DNA of 64,000 nt from Corynebacterium minutissimum (GTDB lineage Bacteria; Actinomycetota; Actinomycetes; Mycobacteriales; Mycobacteriaceae): assembly GCF_016889765.1 (NCBI RefSeq), contig NZ_CP069533.1, positions 1,550,001 to 1,614,000 on the forward strand, read 5' to 3'. Both the position numbers and the translations under genes were made by a program. The notes under the pieces were generated by a model. It was not told the origin of the DNA and did not search any database. It worked only from the letters and a program-made list of their open reading frames with translations. This document shows positions 17,868 through 28,206 of this stretch, piece by piece. Position 1 is the first letter of the stretch. Every line of letters begins with the position of its first letter.

Positions 17868-18893
17868 CTATTTCAATGCGAGGAAGAAGGGAATCTCAGT
17901 GCCAGGCGCGATAATCCCGAAGGTACCGTCTTCAGCGCCGTTCTCCGGCACGCTGACAGCAACTCTGCCGGTACGCTTCTCCTGTGGCTGGAAAGGGGTG
18001 TCCACGTCCATAAATCCGTCGACGTCCCACTTGATGGGTTGCCCGTTCTCCTCCTCGCCAGGGTCGAAGTAGAGGAACGCCATCTCCGAGCTAGCGTCGG
18101 TCTCGCTACCGGTGTACGTCAGCGTCAAGTCAAAAACTAAGTACTTTCGACCATCTTCTGGCTTCTCATAAGACGGGTCCGCCGCCATGACCTCGTCAGT
18201 GCCGTCAAAGTTGAGGTTGGCTACGTCCACTGCCCACTCAGGTCCGTTCAACGTGGTGTTGAGTGGTAGGGGGTTTGAGTGCGAACCAGGGGTGCCGTCC
18301 TCAAGGTGCTGGTTGCCGTTTTCGTCGGGAACGCTGTTGAAGTACTCCGTCGAGATGGGGGTAGGGGAGCTTGTGCTTTCCGACGTCTCCTCACCCGATG
18401 GCTGCACCGTCGTCCCCACGACGGAGCTCCCTGCATTTGGAGTTTGTGTCGTATCCGGCAGTGAATTGAGGAACTTTGCGGTGATGAAGAAGAGAAAGAC
18501 TATCGAGGCAATGAAGCTACCCACCACGGAGATGAGCAGCGCGGCCACACCCCAGAACTTGGATTGGTTGTTGAGGAACAGTGCGACGATGGCAGTAATG
18601 AACCCCGCGACGAGCATGATCCAGCCCACGACGTAGATGCCGGGAACGCAGGCGATAATGGTGCCCAGGACGGCGAACACTGTGGCGATGATTCCGACGA
18701 TGGAGCTTTTCTTAGGCGGTTCGGGCTGGGGTGGCGGTGCCCCGTATCCGCCACCCGGGTTGCCATAGGGAGAACCCGGCGGCGGGAAGGACTGGTTGGA
18801 ATAGGGATTGTGCTGCGGGGCGCCGTGCTGAGAGGCTCCCTGCGGCCTAGGGCCCGGCGGCGGGTTGTGCGGCGGATACGGCGGCTGAGTCAT
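17868..18893 (-). CDS. Proline-rich membrane protein with DUF4352-like domain (paralog 1)
   Basis: 341 residues. Residues 1-60 are Pro/Gly/Gln-rich (MTQPPYPPHNPPPGPRPQGA), residues about 62-145 form a DUF4190-like helical block, then a Ser/Thr linker and an extracellular domain (from about 195) with PLPLNTTLNGPEWAVDVANL. The ATG at 18893 matches the MTQPP start of the next gene; an adjacent upstream GTG is disfavoured. First of three genes; probably an envelope complex or set of sensors of unknown role. Confidence 0.7.
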   Translation of the reverse strand: MTQPPYPPHNPPPGPRPQGASQHGAPQHNPYSNQSFPPPGSPYGNPGGGYGAPPPQPEPPKKSSIVGIIATVFAVLGTIIACVPGIYVVGWIMLVAGFITAIVALFLNNQSKFWGVAALLISVVGSFIASIVFLFFITAKFLNSLPDTTQTPNAGSSVVGTTVQPSGEETSESTSSPTPISTEYFNSVPDENGNQHLEDGTPGSHSNPLPLNTTLNGPEWAVDVANLNFDGTDEVMAADPSYEKPEDGRKYLVFDLTLTYTGSETDASSEMAFLYFDPGEEENGQPIKWDVDGFMDVDTPFQPQEKRTGRVAVSVPENGAEDGTFGIIAPGTEIPFFLALK

Positions 18894-18994
18894 CACGAGG
18901 CTCTTTCGGGGGTGGTGGGAGAGGTGAGTGGAACCTCATAGTAACCGCAGCATAACCGCCGCGTGCGGGAACAAGGGATAGGTGGGGAGTGCTC

Positions 18995-21900
18995 CTAGTC
19001 TTCTGGGTAGGTGCCGTCCTCGCTGAGGCGCGCGGAATCGTCGAGAAGCATCGCGATTTCCGCAGCCTTGGCGTTGTGAGCCGGCAGGCGGCGTCCTTCG
19101 ATGACCTCGAAGAGCGGAGCGCGGCCCAGCATGCCGGCCTCAAAGTGGGCGCGGCCGGCGCGCAGGCGGCGCTCGGCGCGCTCGCGCCACGAGGTGGCAG
19201 CATCCGCCCCGCGCTGCTGAGCCACTGCCTGCTCGAATACGCCCGGGTGAGCGTAGACGATGAGCGCGCTGACGTGGCCAAAGCCGAGCGAGGTCAGTGC
19301 CGCTGCCTTCACATTGTGGCCTGCAGAGCCGAGATCCAGCGGCGAGCGCAGCCACACCAGGTTGGGCGCCTTCGGGGCGATGAGCGGGTCGACGCAATCC
19401 AGGGAGACGTTCGCCGGGATGCGGTGCGTGCGGAAGACATCAATGATGCCGCCGGTTTGGAAGAGAGCAGCACCCGCCTTGGAGTGGCCGGTGAGTGTCT
19501 TCTGGGAGATGACGAACATCGGCTGGTCCTTATCGCGGCCAATCGCCGGCCACAGCAGGGAGTGCAGCTCCGACTCATTGGGGTCATTGGCGTTGGTGGA
19601 AGTGTCGTGCTTGGACAAGACGCTGACATCGTTGGGAGTGAGGCCGAGTCCGCGCAGCGAGCGCGCCAGGCGGGAGTTTTCCCGGCCGCGGCCAGCACCT
19701 AGCGCACCCAGGCCAGGGGCCGGGATGGAGGTGTGGGCGCCGTCGCCATAAGACGCCGCGTGCGCGACCACCGCGAGCACTGGCAGTCCTAAGTCGGCTG
19801 CTAGTGAGGCACGAACCAGCAGGACCGTGCCGCCACCTTCGCCTTCGAGGAAGCCGCCGCGACGGCGGTCGTTGGCACGGGAGATGAAGCGATCATCGAT
19901 TCCCTTGGCCGTCATTGTCGCGGTCTCTGCGGTGGCGTTCATATCGCCGAAGCCCTGGAGGGATTCCACCTGAACATCGTCGATACCGCCGGCCACGACC
20001 ACATCAGCCTTGCCCAACGCAATCTTGTCTACGGCCTCTTCAATCGACACTGCTGCGGTAGCGCAGGCGCCGATGGGGTGAATCATGGAACCGTAGCCGC
20101 CCACCAGGGACTGCATGGTATGCGCTGCGATGACGTTGGGCAGGGCCTCCTGCAGGATGTCCGATGGGCGCTCCTCACCGAGGAAGCGAGAAACGAAGAC
20201 CTTGTGCAGGGACTCCATGCCACCGATACCGGTGCCCTGCGTGGTGGCTACTTGGCCCGGGTGGATGGAGCGCAGCAACTCCGCCGGGGAGAAGCCGGCC
20301 TGGGTGAAAGCATCCACCGCCGTGACCAGGTTCCACACCGCCATGCGGTCCAGGGAATCGAGCATGTGCTCCGGAATGCCCCACTTGGCAGCGTCGAAGT
20401 CATCCGGCATTTGGGCGGCGACGGTGCGGGTCAGCGTGGCCTTGCGCGGGACCTTGACGGTCGCACCCTGGCGGCGGGTGACCTGCCATTCGCCATCTAC
20501 CTCCGCGATGCTGACGAACTCCGGGTCCGCTTCCTGGATATCGCGAGCAGTGGCTTCCGAATCCACGGTGAAGGTGACGTCGCGGTCGAGGAAGACGGTG
20601 GTCAGGTCGATGGAGCCACGGTCGGTGAGATGGTATTTATCCGTGAGCGTGCGGATGCCACAGCGCGCGACGACCTCATCGCGGAAGCGCTCGAAGATGT
20701 CCTCTTCGGCAATCTCTTCGTCGTCGTTCACGACGAACCAGCCTGGGTGCGGGTCCTCGCGCCATTCCACTAGCCCGGTCATCCAGGCCAGCTCCAGCAC
20801 GCCGGCAGCGGTGAGCTCCGCGGAACCATCGCGCTGCAGGCCATACTCGGCCTCGAAGCGCGTGCGGCCCGAACCCCACGAGGAGACCTCGCCGATACCG
20901 GCGATGACCACCATGTCCTCCAAGTCCGTAGTGATCTCACCGATCTCCTCTTCCAGGCCTGGCTGTACCGCCTGCACCTGGTTAGGCAGCGCAGTGATGG
21001 TCGCGGGAGCGTCCTTCTTTTCCTGCGCAACGTCGCCGACAGGTTCCACATCGGCAGCAAGCTCCTTGAGGGAGAAGCCTTCCAACCCACCGGTGAGGTC
21101 CTTCTCCACCGGGGCGTGAGCTGCCTGCTCGCGTGAGTCGGCGCTGGCCAGTGCCATAAGCTCGGAGGAAATCTCCTCGGGGTTCCACACTTTGATGCCG
21201 GCCTTCTCGGCGGCAGGCACCAGCGCGTCATTGCCACCCATGAGGTGCGTGCCGGCGACCCAACCGATCTTGGCCTGCGCCAGGGTGACTCCCTGCGGCC
21301 AGCCGGCCTCGACCTTCCACTTGTTGAGGATGGCATCGAGTGCTGCCTTGACCTCGCCGTAGGCGCCGTCGCCGCCGAAGGTGCCGCGGTTGGGCGAGCC
21401 CGGCAGGACGACATGGCAGCGCTTGTCGACGTCCCCCTGACTCAGCCGTGCTAGCCCCGCAATGGTGCGCTCGACGGACCACAGCAGCAGCCGGGCCTGG
21501 GCCTCGGTGCTGCCGGAAGCATCCGCCAGCGAGCCGGACACACTCGGCGCGGCGAAGGGGAAGGCCAGCGTCGGCGTGAGGGCCGGCTTGAGGATCTTGA
21601 CCTCGTTGCCCATGGACTCGCGCTGCTCAGTGCCGATCCAGTCGATGAGCGCGTCAATATCGCGGAAGCTTGACAGGTTCGCCGGGACCAGCCACAGGGC
21701 GGAACCAGCAGCGCCGTGCTCGGCATAGAGCGTGCGCGCGAACTCCTTGCGGGCTTGGCTTATACGGGAGGCGGTCATGATGACGGTCGCGCCGCCTTCC
21801 AGCAGACGCTCCACCAGCGCGGTGGCGATGGAACCAGGTGCAGCACCCGTGACCAAAGCAATCTCACCGGCAAACGCGCCGGGTGTGGTGTCCACGGCAG

Positions 21901-24900
21901 CCTTCGCGATGTCTTCGCGCTTCCACCAGCGAGCCTGGCGTGCCAGGTCCTCGCCGGTCCCGCGGAAGCTCTCAACTGAATACTCGGCCTGGCCCAGTGC
22001 CACGCGGGCGAGGCGCTCGCGGGCGATGGCCCAGGAGTCGTCGAAAAGCACGGCCTTGTTCGCATCGAAGGACGGCGTGACGGACTTGAGCCAGCCGGAG
22101 CCGAGCTCTGCCTCGACGGCATCGATGACGGTGGTATCAGGGGCCTCAATGAGCTCCGGTTTGGAGTCCAGCCCGAGCTGGGAGAGCACTTGGCGGGCAG
22201 CGGTGGCCAACACGCCATTTTCACCGGTAACGGTCTCGGCGAAAGCATCCAATGCCGCGGAATCCACCACCGCACCGCCGCCGGCGCCACCTGCGGCAGC
22301 GCCTTTACTAACGCTAGCGCCGTGAGCAGTGGCGACGGCCTGGACGGCGGTGTCGATAAGCTCGTGTGCTGCGGACTTGGAGGTGGCACTCGTCGGCACG
22401 GTGCTCAGCGAGCCGCCGCGCACCGAGTCTTCCTCGCGGGAGCCGAGCAGGATCTCCGCCTCGACGTGGGCAATCCAGGATTCGGGCAGACCCCAGGTTC
22501 CGGTGACGTACTCAGCCACGGCGGTGGGCTTGAGGCCCGCCGCACCAAAGAGCTGGCGCAGGCGTGCTCCGACGGCCTCACCGAGCACCGGTCCGAAGGC
22601 AGCATAGCCCGGTGCCGCAGTGGAAACCTTCTCGCGCAACGTGGCTACGTCGGCATCAGCGGCACCATCGATAGCGGGCACGCCCAGTTCCGCCGACATG
22701 TCCATAAGTAGCTGGTTACGACGCGAGGATACGCCGTTGGTGAGCTCCTCCACGGTATCGGAGTCCATGATCTGGTCTACGCGGATTTTGTTCTGGAAGG
22801 CGAAGAGCACCATGATGGCCTCCGCCGCGCCGAAGCGCAGTTCGGGGGCGTCGCCAGACGCGACGCCCGGGGCTGCAGGTGCAGGAGTTGGTGCAGCCGG
22901 AGCCGGAGCGTCGACAGCCTGCGGTGCTTCCTCGGCAACGGATTCCGCAACGGGTTCTGGGGTGGGGGCCTCGGAGACGTCGGCAAGCATGACCTGGTCC
23001 TGGTCGCGCTCCACGTTGAGCACGCGGATGGTGCCCTCCGGGATACCGGCAACTGTGAGCGAGCGTTCAGCCAGGTTGGTCAGCGTTGGGGAAGAAGCCA
23101 GGCCGACCTCGATGATCTGCTCGACCTTGCCAAAGAGGAACTCCTGGGTTTCAATCCAGCGCACAGGTGAGGCGAACTGCCAGGACAGTAGCTCAATGAG
23201 GAGCAGGCGGGCGAGCTCGTTGTCGTCCATGTCCGCAGCATTGAGCCCGTCCAGCTTTCCGGACGGCGCCAGTGGTACCACGGCGTCGACGAAGTCTTGG
23301 GTGAGCTCGAAGGGTCGGGCCACCAGGTTAGGGATGTAGCGGCCCACCAGAGCATCGAGGTCCAGCTGTGCCGGAAGCAGCTCGTCGAGCTTCTCCGCAA
23401 AGGCAGGCACGCCTTCGCGCAGCACGCGGGAGTGGAAAGGCACGTCGATGCCCGGGACCATGACGGCCGCGCGCGGGGCGATGGCATTGGCCTTGTCTAC
23501 CAGGGCCTTGAGTCCCTTCTTCGTGCCGGCGATGGAGTATTGCTGGCCGCGGATGTTGTAGTTGACAATCTCCAAGAACTCGCCGGTGGCCTCGGCGACC
23601 TCAGCCACCCAGGCGTCGACGTTGTCGGCATCAATACCCGCCATGTTCGGGCGCAGTGCCGCCATGGCGTACTCGGAACTTCCTTCAGCATCGCGCGGCA
23701 CCAGGCTGCCCATGGCGGAGCCGCGGGAATAGACGATGTCAATAACACCCTCGAGGTCGAAGATATTCGCCAGCGAGGCCAAGGCGGTGTACTCGCCCAG
23801 GGAGTGGCCGGCGAAGTAGGAGGTCGGGGCCAGGGCGTCCTCAGCGCGCAGGCGCTCAGTTTGGGCATAAGCCACCACGGCCAGGGCTACCTGAGTGAAC
23901 TGGGTCAGATGCAGCACGCCCTGCGGATGTCGGAAGGTAGTGCCGCGCACGGAGAGCTCCGCCGGGTTCTCATCGATGATCTTCTGAATGCTAAAGCCCA
24001 GGTTCGCGCGGGTATGCGCGTCGGCGCGGCGCCAGGCCTCGCGTGCCGCCGGGGAAGCTTGGCGGTCACCCTGGCCCATGCCCACTGCCTGGATACCTTG
24101 GCCGGGGTAGACATAAGCCGTCGTTGGTGCGGCGAGCAGGGCCTGGCCGCGGGAGACGACCTCGCCGTCGATGCGGCAGGTGACTTCAAGAGCCTGATGG
24201 ATGCCCTTGCGGCCGACGCGCTCAACGGTGATCTCGATGTCATCACCCAGCTGCACCATGCCATACATGGAATAGGTCCAGCCCACCACGCGGCCGTGGC
24301 GCCCGGCCACTTGCTGCGCTGCAGCGGAGAGCCACATTCCGTGCACGAGAGGTGCTTCCAGGTTGACGAGCTGGGCCGCGTTATAGGAGGTATGAATCGG
24401 GTTATAGTCACCAGAGACCAGCGCGAATGGAGTCATATCCTGCGGGGCGGTGACGGTGGCGCGGTCGACGAAGGAGCGCGGTGTCGGCACCACCTTGGTG
24501 GCGGACTTGCCGCCGCCCCACTCGGGCGCGGGGCTTGGTGCTGCGGTTCCGGTAGCGCGGCCGCGGATGGCAAAGCGGTGCATCTGCGTGGCCACGACGT
24601 CCCCAGAGGCGTGGTCCTTGAGTTCCAGCTCCACCGTCACGATGCGCCCGGAAGCAGATTCCTCCACGGCGGTGCAGGAGGAGGTGACATCGATCTGGCG
24701 GTCGTCGGCAAGCTGCTCCAGCGGCACCCGCACGTCGATGACGTGGTCCAGGTGTACCGCGTTGAGCAGGCCCTCAATGACCGGGTAGCCATCCTCGAGG
24801 CGGCCGGAGCCGAGCGCGGCATAGATGGCCGGCCAGCAGGGTCCGACCAGAACGTCCGGGGTGCCCGCCTTCTCTGCGGAGGATTCGCCGCAGGTCACCG

Positions 24901-27892
24901 TGCTGTGGGCCGATAGCAGCGAGGCAGGGAAGTGGAAGGAGTAGCCCGACTCCACCGTGGGCATCTCCGTGATCTCATCGCCCTGTTCGGACGTGGAGCC
25001 CACACCGGCCAGGCCCTCCAGGAGAGCAAAGACGGAGCCTGGCAGGCGCTCCTCGGAGACTACCGGGGAGCCGCCTGTGGCGACGTCCTCCGGCAGGTCT
25101 ACAGGAACAGTGACCTCGCGGACGTAGAAGGGGCGCTGCTCGTCAGGGAGATCATCCCAGTAGGAATCCGCGGTGATGACAATTTCCCACTTGCCGTCCG
25201 CATCCTGGCGCAGGTCGAAGGCATTCTCATCCATCTCATGCGCCGGGTTCGCCATCAGGTGGCCATGCCACAGCAGGGTAGGCGCGGTGCGCAGGAACGC
25301 GGTCTCATCGGCAGCAGAGTTCAGGCGGGAGAAGGCCTTCTGCGGGGTCGAGCCCTGCTCCAGCAGCGCATCCGTGGTGGCCTGCTCGAAGCGGGCAAGC
25401 AGGTCTGCCACCGGCTCGTTCTTCGCGGTAATACCTGCCACGGCCACTGGACCCGGGATGATGCGCACTTGGTCGGCGGTGTAGCGCTCATCCTGGGCCT
25501 GCCACAGGGTATCTTTGCCAAACCAGGACTTCAGGTCACCATCGATGGCAGGTACCCACGGCATGGGCTTGACGTGCTTGTAGTGCAGCGAAATCCACCA
25601 GGCGGCATCGCGCGCGGAGACCTCGGTGGTACGTGCAGCGGGATATTCAGCCAGCAGCTTTGCGACGGCCTGCGGGGCATCGTGGACATCCGCTACGTCA
25701 GCGAAAAGCGTTTCAATCTGTCCGTGGTCAGCCGGATTCAGGCGGGCCTCGACGCGGTGGAGGAGATCCAGGAAACGGTCATCCCAGCTCGGATCCACGA
25801 ACTGGTGGGCCAGATCCACGAAGCGCTCCAGCCACGCAGCGTAGGTCATGGATTCCACGTCGCCGAAGTAGGGCTTGCAGGTCTTGGCCAGTGCACCGAT
25901 GATCTCCTGGCGGTGTGCCGGGTACTCCTCGATGCTCAGGGAGGTAATCAGGCGTGAGGCAGCAGCGAAGGAATTGTCCAGGTCGTGGATGTCTGCCAGC
26001 AGGTGGGACTGCGATGATGCCACGCCGTGCGCGCCGCGGCCACGGCCTACCCATCCGCCGTTGTCCTCTGGGCCGATACCCGGAGTGTTGACCAGTAGTT
26101 CCTTGACGGAGTCGGTAGCTTTTGCCTCCTTGGTGGCCATGGCGACGGTGCCGAGGAAGACGGCGTCGACAGGCATGGCAGGCACACCATGCTTCTTCGC
26201 CCACGCGCCGGTGAGGTACTCCGTGGCGCGCTCCGGTGTGGCGATGCCGCCGCCCACGGCAAGGTAGACGTTGCTGTGAGCACGAATCTCAGCGTAAGTC
26301 TCCAGCAGCATGTCATCGAGGTTTACCCAGGAGTGGTGACCGCCAGCATGCCCGTCCTCGACCTGCATGATGATCTGATCCTCCGGGTAGGCAGCGGCGA
26401 TGGCCAGCACGTCTCGGATCTGCTTGGCGGTGCCGGGTTTGAAGGAAATGTAGGGGAAGCCGTCCTCGTGCAGGCGGGCGAGGAGCTCGCCGGCTTCCTC
26501 CACTTCTGGGATGCCGGCAGAGATGCACACGCCGTTGAAAGGCGCACCGGCCGCACGGGCTTTGGGCACGATGCGTGCCTGGCCAAACTGCAGGTTCCAC
26601 AGGAAGCGATCGAAGAACATGGTGTTGAACTGCGCAGTGCGGCCCGGGTGCAGGTGCTTTTCCATGACTGCGAGGTGGGCACGGAAGACCTCATCGGAGT
26701 ACATGCCACCACCGGCCATCTCCGTCCAGTGTCCGGCGTTTGCCGCCGCGGCCACGATCTCACCGTCAGCGGAGGTCGGAGTCATGCCGCCCAGCATGAT
26801 GGGGGAGAGGCCCGTGAGATCCGAAAAGCGCGTCTGCGTAACGGTGCGCCCGCCGGGAAGCTCAAGGATGCGTGGTGCAAAGTCGGCGTAGTTCAGTGCA
26901 GTGGACAGTTCGGTGCCGGGCGTGGTGAGAGAGTCGATGGCCTGTGGGGTGGCGGCCTCCACGACGACAACCCCGGTGCCCTCCACCGCGCGGCGCGTGA
27001 TAGAAGTCAGAGCGCGGTCGAGAACGATGAGGTGAGTAGCGTCCAGAGCATCTAGCGTCTGCGGCCAATTGTGCTCAGCCACGAGGATGGCCTCTGCGTG
27101 CTCGCGAGCGGCTTGTTCATCCAAGCCGCATTTCTGCGCCAACGCCACGGTGCGTTCAGCGGCCATGGCGAGCACCGGGTTATGGAAAGGCAGGGCCACG
27201 GGCAGCTCGTCGAAACGTGCTTCAAGCTCGTCACCACCGATAGTGCGCTCCTCCAGGGCGGCATTGTGCTGCGCAACATCGCTTTCAATCGCCGCGCGCG
27301 TTGCCGCAAGGTCTTCTGGGCTGCCAGATAACACGTGGTGCCGCCGCCCATTCACCACGGCGATGTCCGCTGTGCCGTGCAGGCGCTTGACAAGGAAGTC
27401 GCGCTCGAGCCCGCGCACCGACAGCATCTGCGAGCGCGGATCGGTACCGTTTACCGCCGTAGAGGCCGTGCCCATGAGGAGGGCTAGGGCTAGGGCTTCC
27501 GCTGGCTTATCGACGGCCATCTCCCCCAAGCTTCCCTGCGAGTGCCCCGCGGTCAGGTCGAGCGAGACACCAAGGTCCCGGAGTTGCTCGATGGCCGCAA
27601 TTTGTCCCAGCACGATGCCCGGGATGGAGACGGCTGGGAGTACATCGCCGGGCTCGCGTTCTGCCTCCCCGCCGATGAGTTGCTCCACACGTTCCACCGC
27701 ACCGGGACATGTGGAGGCTACCGAGCGGGCTACCGGGGCGATGAGCAGGCGAGCCTGGGCGAGAACCTCCTGCAGGCGCTGGGCAGTGGCTGGAGTGTGC
27801 GTAGCGGCAGCGATGAAGCTTTGCCATTCAGAGCCCTGACCCGCGAAAAGGACGGCTGGGTGGGGCATAGAATGCAGCGGAGTTACAGGCAT
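18995..27892 (-). CDS. fas: Type I fatty acid synthase (FAS-I)
   Basis: A 2965-residue multifunctional enzyme that makes acyl-CoAs from acetyl- and malonyl-CoA. Domain order is as in bacterial FAS-I: acetyltransferase (GHSQGSLGEM, Ser118), enoyl reductase (from about residue 360, GGMTPTSADGEIV), dehydratase, malonyl/palmitoyl transferase (GHSLGEYTALA, Ser1364), acyl carrier (GLDSKPE, Ser1910 as phosphopantetheine site), ketoreductase (ALVTGAAPGSIA, about 2010) and ketosynthase (GACATAAVS, Cys2610, with HDTSTNANDP and GHSKAGAA). An Ala/Pro linker near 1660-1690 precedes the carrier region. Length matches C. glutamicum FasA/FasB. GAGG lies five bases before the ATG. No acpS is seen in the window. 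Confidence 0.97.
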   Translation of the reverse strand: MPVTPLHSMPHPAVLFAGQGSEWQSFIAAATHTPATAQRLQEVLAQARLLIAPVARSVASTCPGAVERVEQLIGGEAEREPGDVLPAVSIPGIVLGQIAAIEQLRDLGVSLDLTAGHSQGSLGEMAVDKPAEALALALLMGTASTAVNGTDPRSQMLSVRGLERDFLVKRLHGTADIAVVNGRRHHVLSGSPEDLAATRAAIESDVAQHNAALEERTIGGDELEARFDELPVALPFHNPVLAMAAERTVALAQKCGLDEQAAREHAEAILVAEHNWPQTLDALDATHLIVLDRALTSITRRAVEGTGVVVVEAATPQAIDSLTTPGTELSTALNYADFAPRILELPGGRTVTQTRFSDLTGLSPIMLGGMTPTSADGEIVAAAANAGHWTEMAGGGMYSDEVFRAHLAVMEKHLHPGRTAQFNTMFFDRFLWNLQFGQARIVPKARAAGAPFNGVCISAGIPEVEEAGELLARLHEDGFPYISFKPGTAKQIRDVLAIAAAYPEDQIIMQVEDGHAGGHHSWVNLDDMLLETYAEIRAHSNVYLAVGGGIATPERATEYLTGAWAKKHGVPAMPVDAVFLGTVAMATKEAKATDSVKELLVNTPGIGPEDNGGWVGRGRGAHGVASSQSHLLADIHDLDNSFAAASRLITSLSIEEYPAHRQEIIGALAKTCKPYFGDVESMTYAAWLERFVDLAHQFVDPSWDDRFLDLLHRVEARLNPADHGQIETLFADVADVHDAPQAVAKLLAEYPAARTTEVSARDAAWWISLHYKHVKPMPWVPAIDGDLKSWFGKDTLWQAQDERYTADQVRIIPGPVAVAGITAKNEPVADLLARFEQATTDALLEQGSTPQKAFSRLNSAADETAFLRTAPTLLWHGHLMANPAHEMDENAFDLRQDADGKWEIVITADSYWDDLPDEQRPFYVREVTVPVDLPEDVATGGSPVVSEERLPGSVFALLEGLAGVGSTSEQGDEITEMPTVESGYSFHFPASLLSAHSTVTCGESSAEKAGTPDVLVGPCWPAIYAALGSGRLEDGYPVIEGLLNAVHLDHVIDVRVPLEQLADDRQIDVTSSCTAVEESASGRIVTVELELKDHASGDVVATQMHRFAIRGRATGTAAPSPAPEWGGGKSATKVVPTPRSFVDRATVTAPQDMTPFALVSGDYNPIHTSYNAAQLVNLEAPLVHGMWLSAAAQQVAGRHGRVVGWTYSMYGMVQLGDDIEITVERVGRKGIHQALEVTCRIDGEVVSRGQALLAAPTTAYVYPGQGIQAVGMGQGDRQASPAAREAWRRADAHTRANLGFSIQKIIDENPAELSVRGTTFRHPQGVLHLTQFTQVALAVVAYAQTERLRAEDALAPTSYFAGHSLGEYTALASLANIFDLEGVIDIVYSRGSAMGSLVPRDAEGSSEYAMAALRPNMAGIDADNVDAWVAEVAEATGEFLEIVNYNIRGQQYSIAGTKKGLKALVDKANAIAPRAAVMVPGIDVPFHSRVLREGVPAFAEKLDELLPAQLDLDALVGRYIPNLVARPFELTQDFVDAVVPLAPSGKLDGLNAADMDDNELARLLLIELLSWQFASPVRWIETQEFLFGKVEQIIEVGLASSPTLTNLAERSLTVAGIPEGTIRVLNVERDQDQVMLADVSEAPTPEPVAESVAEEAPQAVDAPAPAAPTPAPAAPGVASGDAPELRFGAAEAIMVLFAFQNKIRVDQIMDSDTVEELTNGVSSRRNQLLMDMSAELGVPAIDGAADADVATLREKVSTAAPGYAAFGPVLGEAVGARLRQLFGAAGLKPTAVAEYVTGTWGLPESWIAHVEAEILLGSREEDSVRGGSLSTVPTSATSKSAAHELIDTAVQAVATAHGASVSKGAAAGGAGGGAVVDSAALDAFAETVTGENGVLATAARQVLSQLGLDSKPELIEAPDTTVIDAVEAELGSGWLKSVTPSFDANKAVLFDDSWAIARERLARVALGQAEYSVESFRGTGEDLARQARWWKREDIAKAAVDTTPGAFAGEIALVTGAAPGSIATALVERLLEGGATVIMTASRISQARKEFARTLYAEHGAAGSALWLVPANLSSFRDIDALIDWIGTEQRESMGNEVKILKPALTPTLAFPFAAPSVSGSLADASGSTEAQARLLLWSVERTIAGLARLSQGDVDKRCHVVLPGSPNRGTFGGDGAYGEVKAALDAILNKWKVEAGWPQGVTLAQAKIGWVAGTHLMGGNDALVPAAEKAGIKVWNPEEISSELMALASADSREQAAHAPVEKDLTGGLEGFSLKELAADVEPVGDVAQEKKDAPATITALPNQVQAVQPGLEEEIGEITTDLEDMVVIAGIGEVSSWGSGRTRFEAEYGLQRDGSAELTAAGVLELAWMTGLVEWREDPHPGWFVVNDDEEIAEEDIFERFRDEVVARCGIRTLTDKYHLTDRGSIDLTTVFLDRDVTFTVDSEATARDIQEADPEFVSIAEVDGEWQVTRRQGATVKVPRKATLTRTVAAQMPDDFDAAKWGIPEHMLDSLDRMAVWNLVTAVDAFTQAGFSPAELLRSIHPGQVATTQGTGIGGMESLHKVFVSRFLGEERPSDILQEALPNVIAAHTMQSLVGGYGSMIHPIGACATAAVSIEEAVDKIALGKADVVVAGGIDDVQVESLQGFGDMNATAETATMTAKGIDDRFISRANDRRRGGFLEGEGGGTVLLVRASLAADLGLPVLAVVAHAASYGDGAHTSIPAPGLGALGAGRGRENSRLARSLRGLGLTPNDVSVLSKHDTSTNANDPNESELHSLLWPAIGRDKDQPMFVISQKTLTGHSKAGAALFQTGGIIDVFRTHRIPANVSLDCVDPLIAPKAPNLVWLRSPLDLGSAGHNVKAAALTSLGFGHVSALIVYAHPGVFEQAVAQQRGADAATSWRERAERRLRAGRAHFEAGMLGRAPLFEVIEGRRLPAHNAKAAEIAMLLDDSARLSEDGTYPED

Positions 27893-27942
27893 TTTTCCTC
27901 TTTGTGCTGGTCGGGGATAGGTCTCTGACTAGTTGAAGAGCA

Positions 27943-27964
27943 TTAGTTTGCCCAACATAACTAA
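27943..27964. promoter_or_regulatory. Inverted repeat TTAGTT-N10-AACTAA upstream of fas
   Basis: A 22-base dyad lies about 50 bases before the FAS-I start, a place and shape suited to a TetR-type repressor such as FasR, the known regulator of corynebacterial fatty acid genes. The half ATAACTAAT also occurs before the first acyl-CoA ligase (30979-30987). Assignment to FasR is inference. Confidence 0.4.
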
Positions 27965-28023
27965 TCATGATGACGCCACCGTAGTCGAAGCTCGACTAAT
28001 AGAGGGCCTCCCGCGCGCAAAAT

Positions 28024-28039
28024 GTGAGGTTTTTCTCAC
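28024..28039. promoter_or_regulatory. Palindrome GTGAG-N6-CTCAC
   Basis: A perfect dyad identical in arms and spacing to the one before sdhC (3752-3767). Probable binding site of the same unknown regulator, or a coincidence of short motifs. Confidence 0.35.
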
Positions 28040-28206
28040 GTTTGATGTGGAGGTGGGGGTGCTCTCGCGCTTCTCGACGAGCGAAGATGCTCAACCTTTT
28101 GTATTCTTGGCGGCACTGCAGCAGCTCGGGGGAGAGTGACGTGTGTGGGGACCTCACGACCAGCTCGCTCAGTATGTAGGTAACACACAAATTTCTAGGG
28201 GGGACA

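Larger units (their letters stand above)
27893..28206. other. Divergent control region between fas and the next gene
   Basis: About 310 bases with no credible gene. It holds the TTAGTT-N10-AACTAA dyad on the fas side and a perfect GTGAG-N6-CTCAC palindrome at 28024-28039. AGGGGGG before 28207 is the ribosome binding site of the rightward gene. Confidence 0.5.

Noticed and set aside
23297..24916. Open frame of 539 codons on the plus strand inside the FAS-I gene
   Set aside because: Antisense shadow of the FAS-I coding region; composition is typical of a mirror frame.
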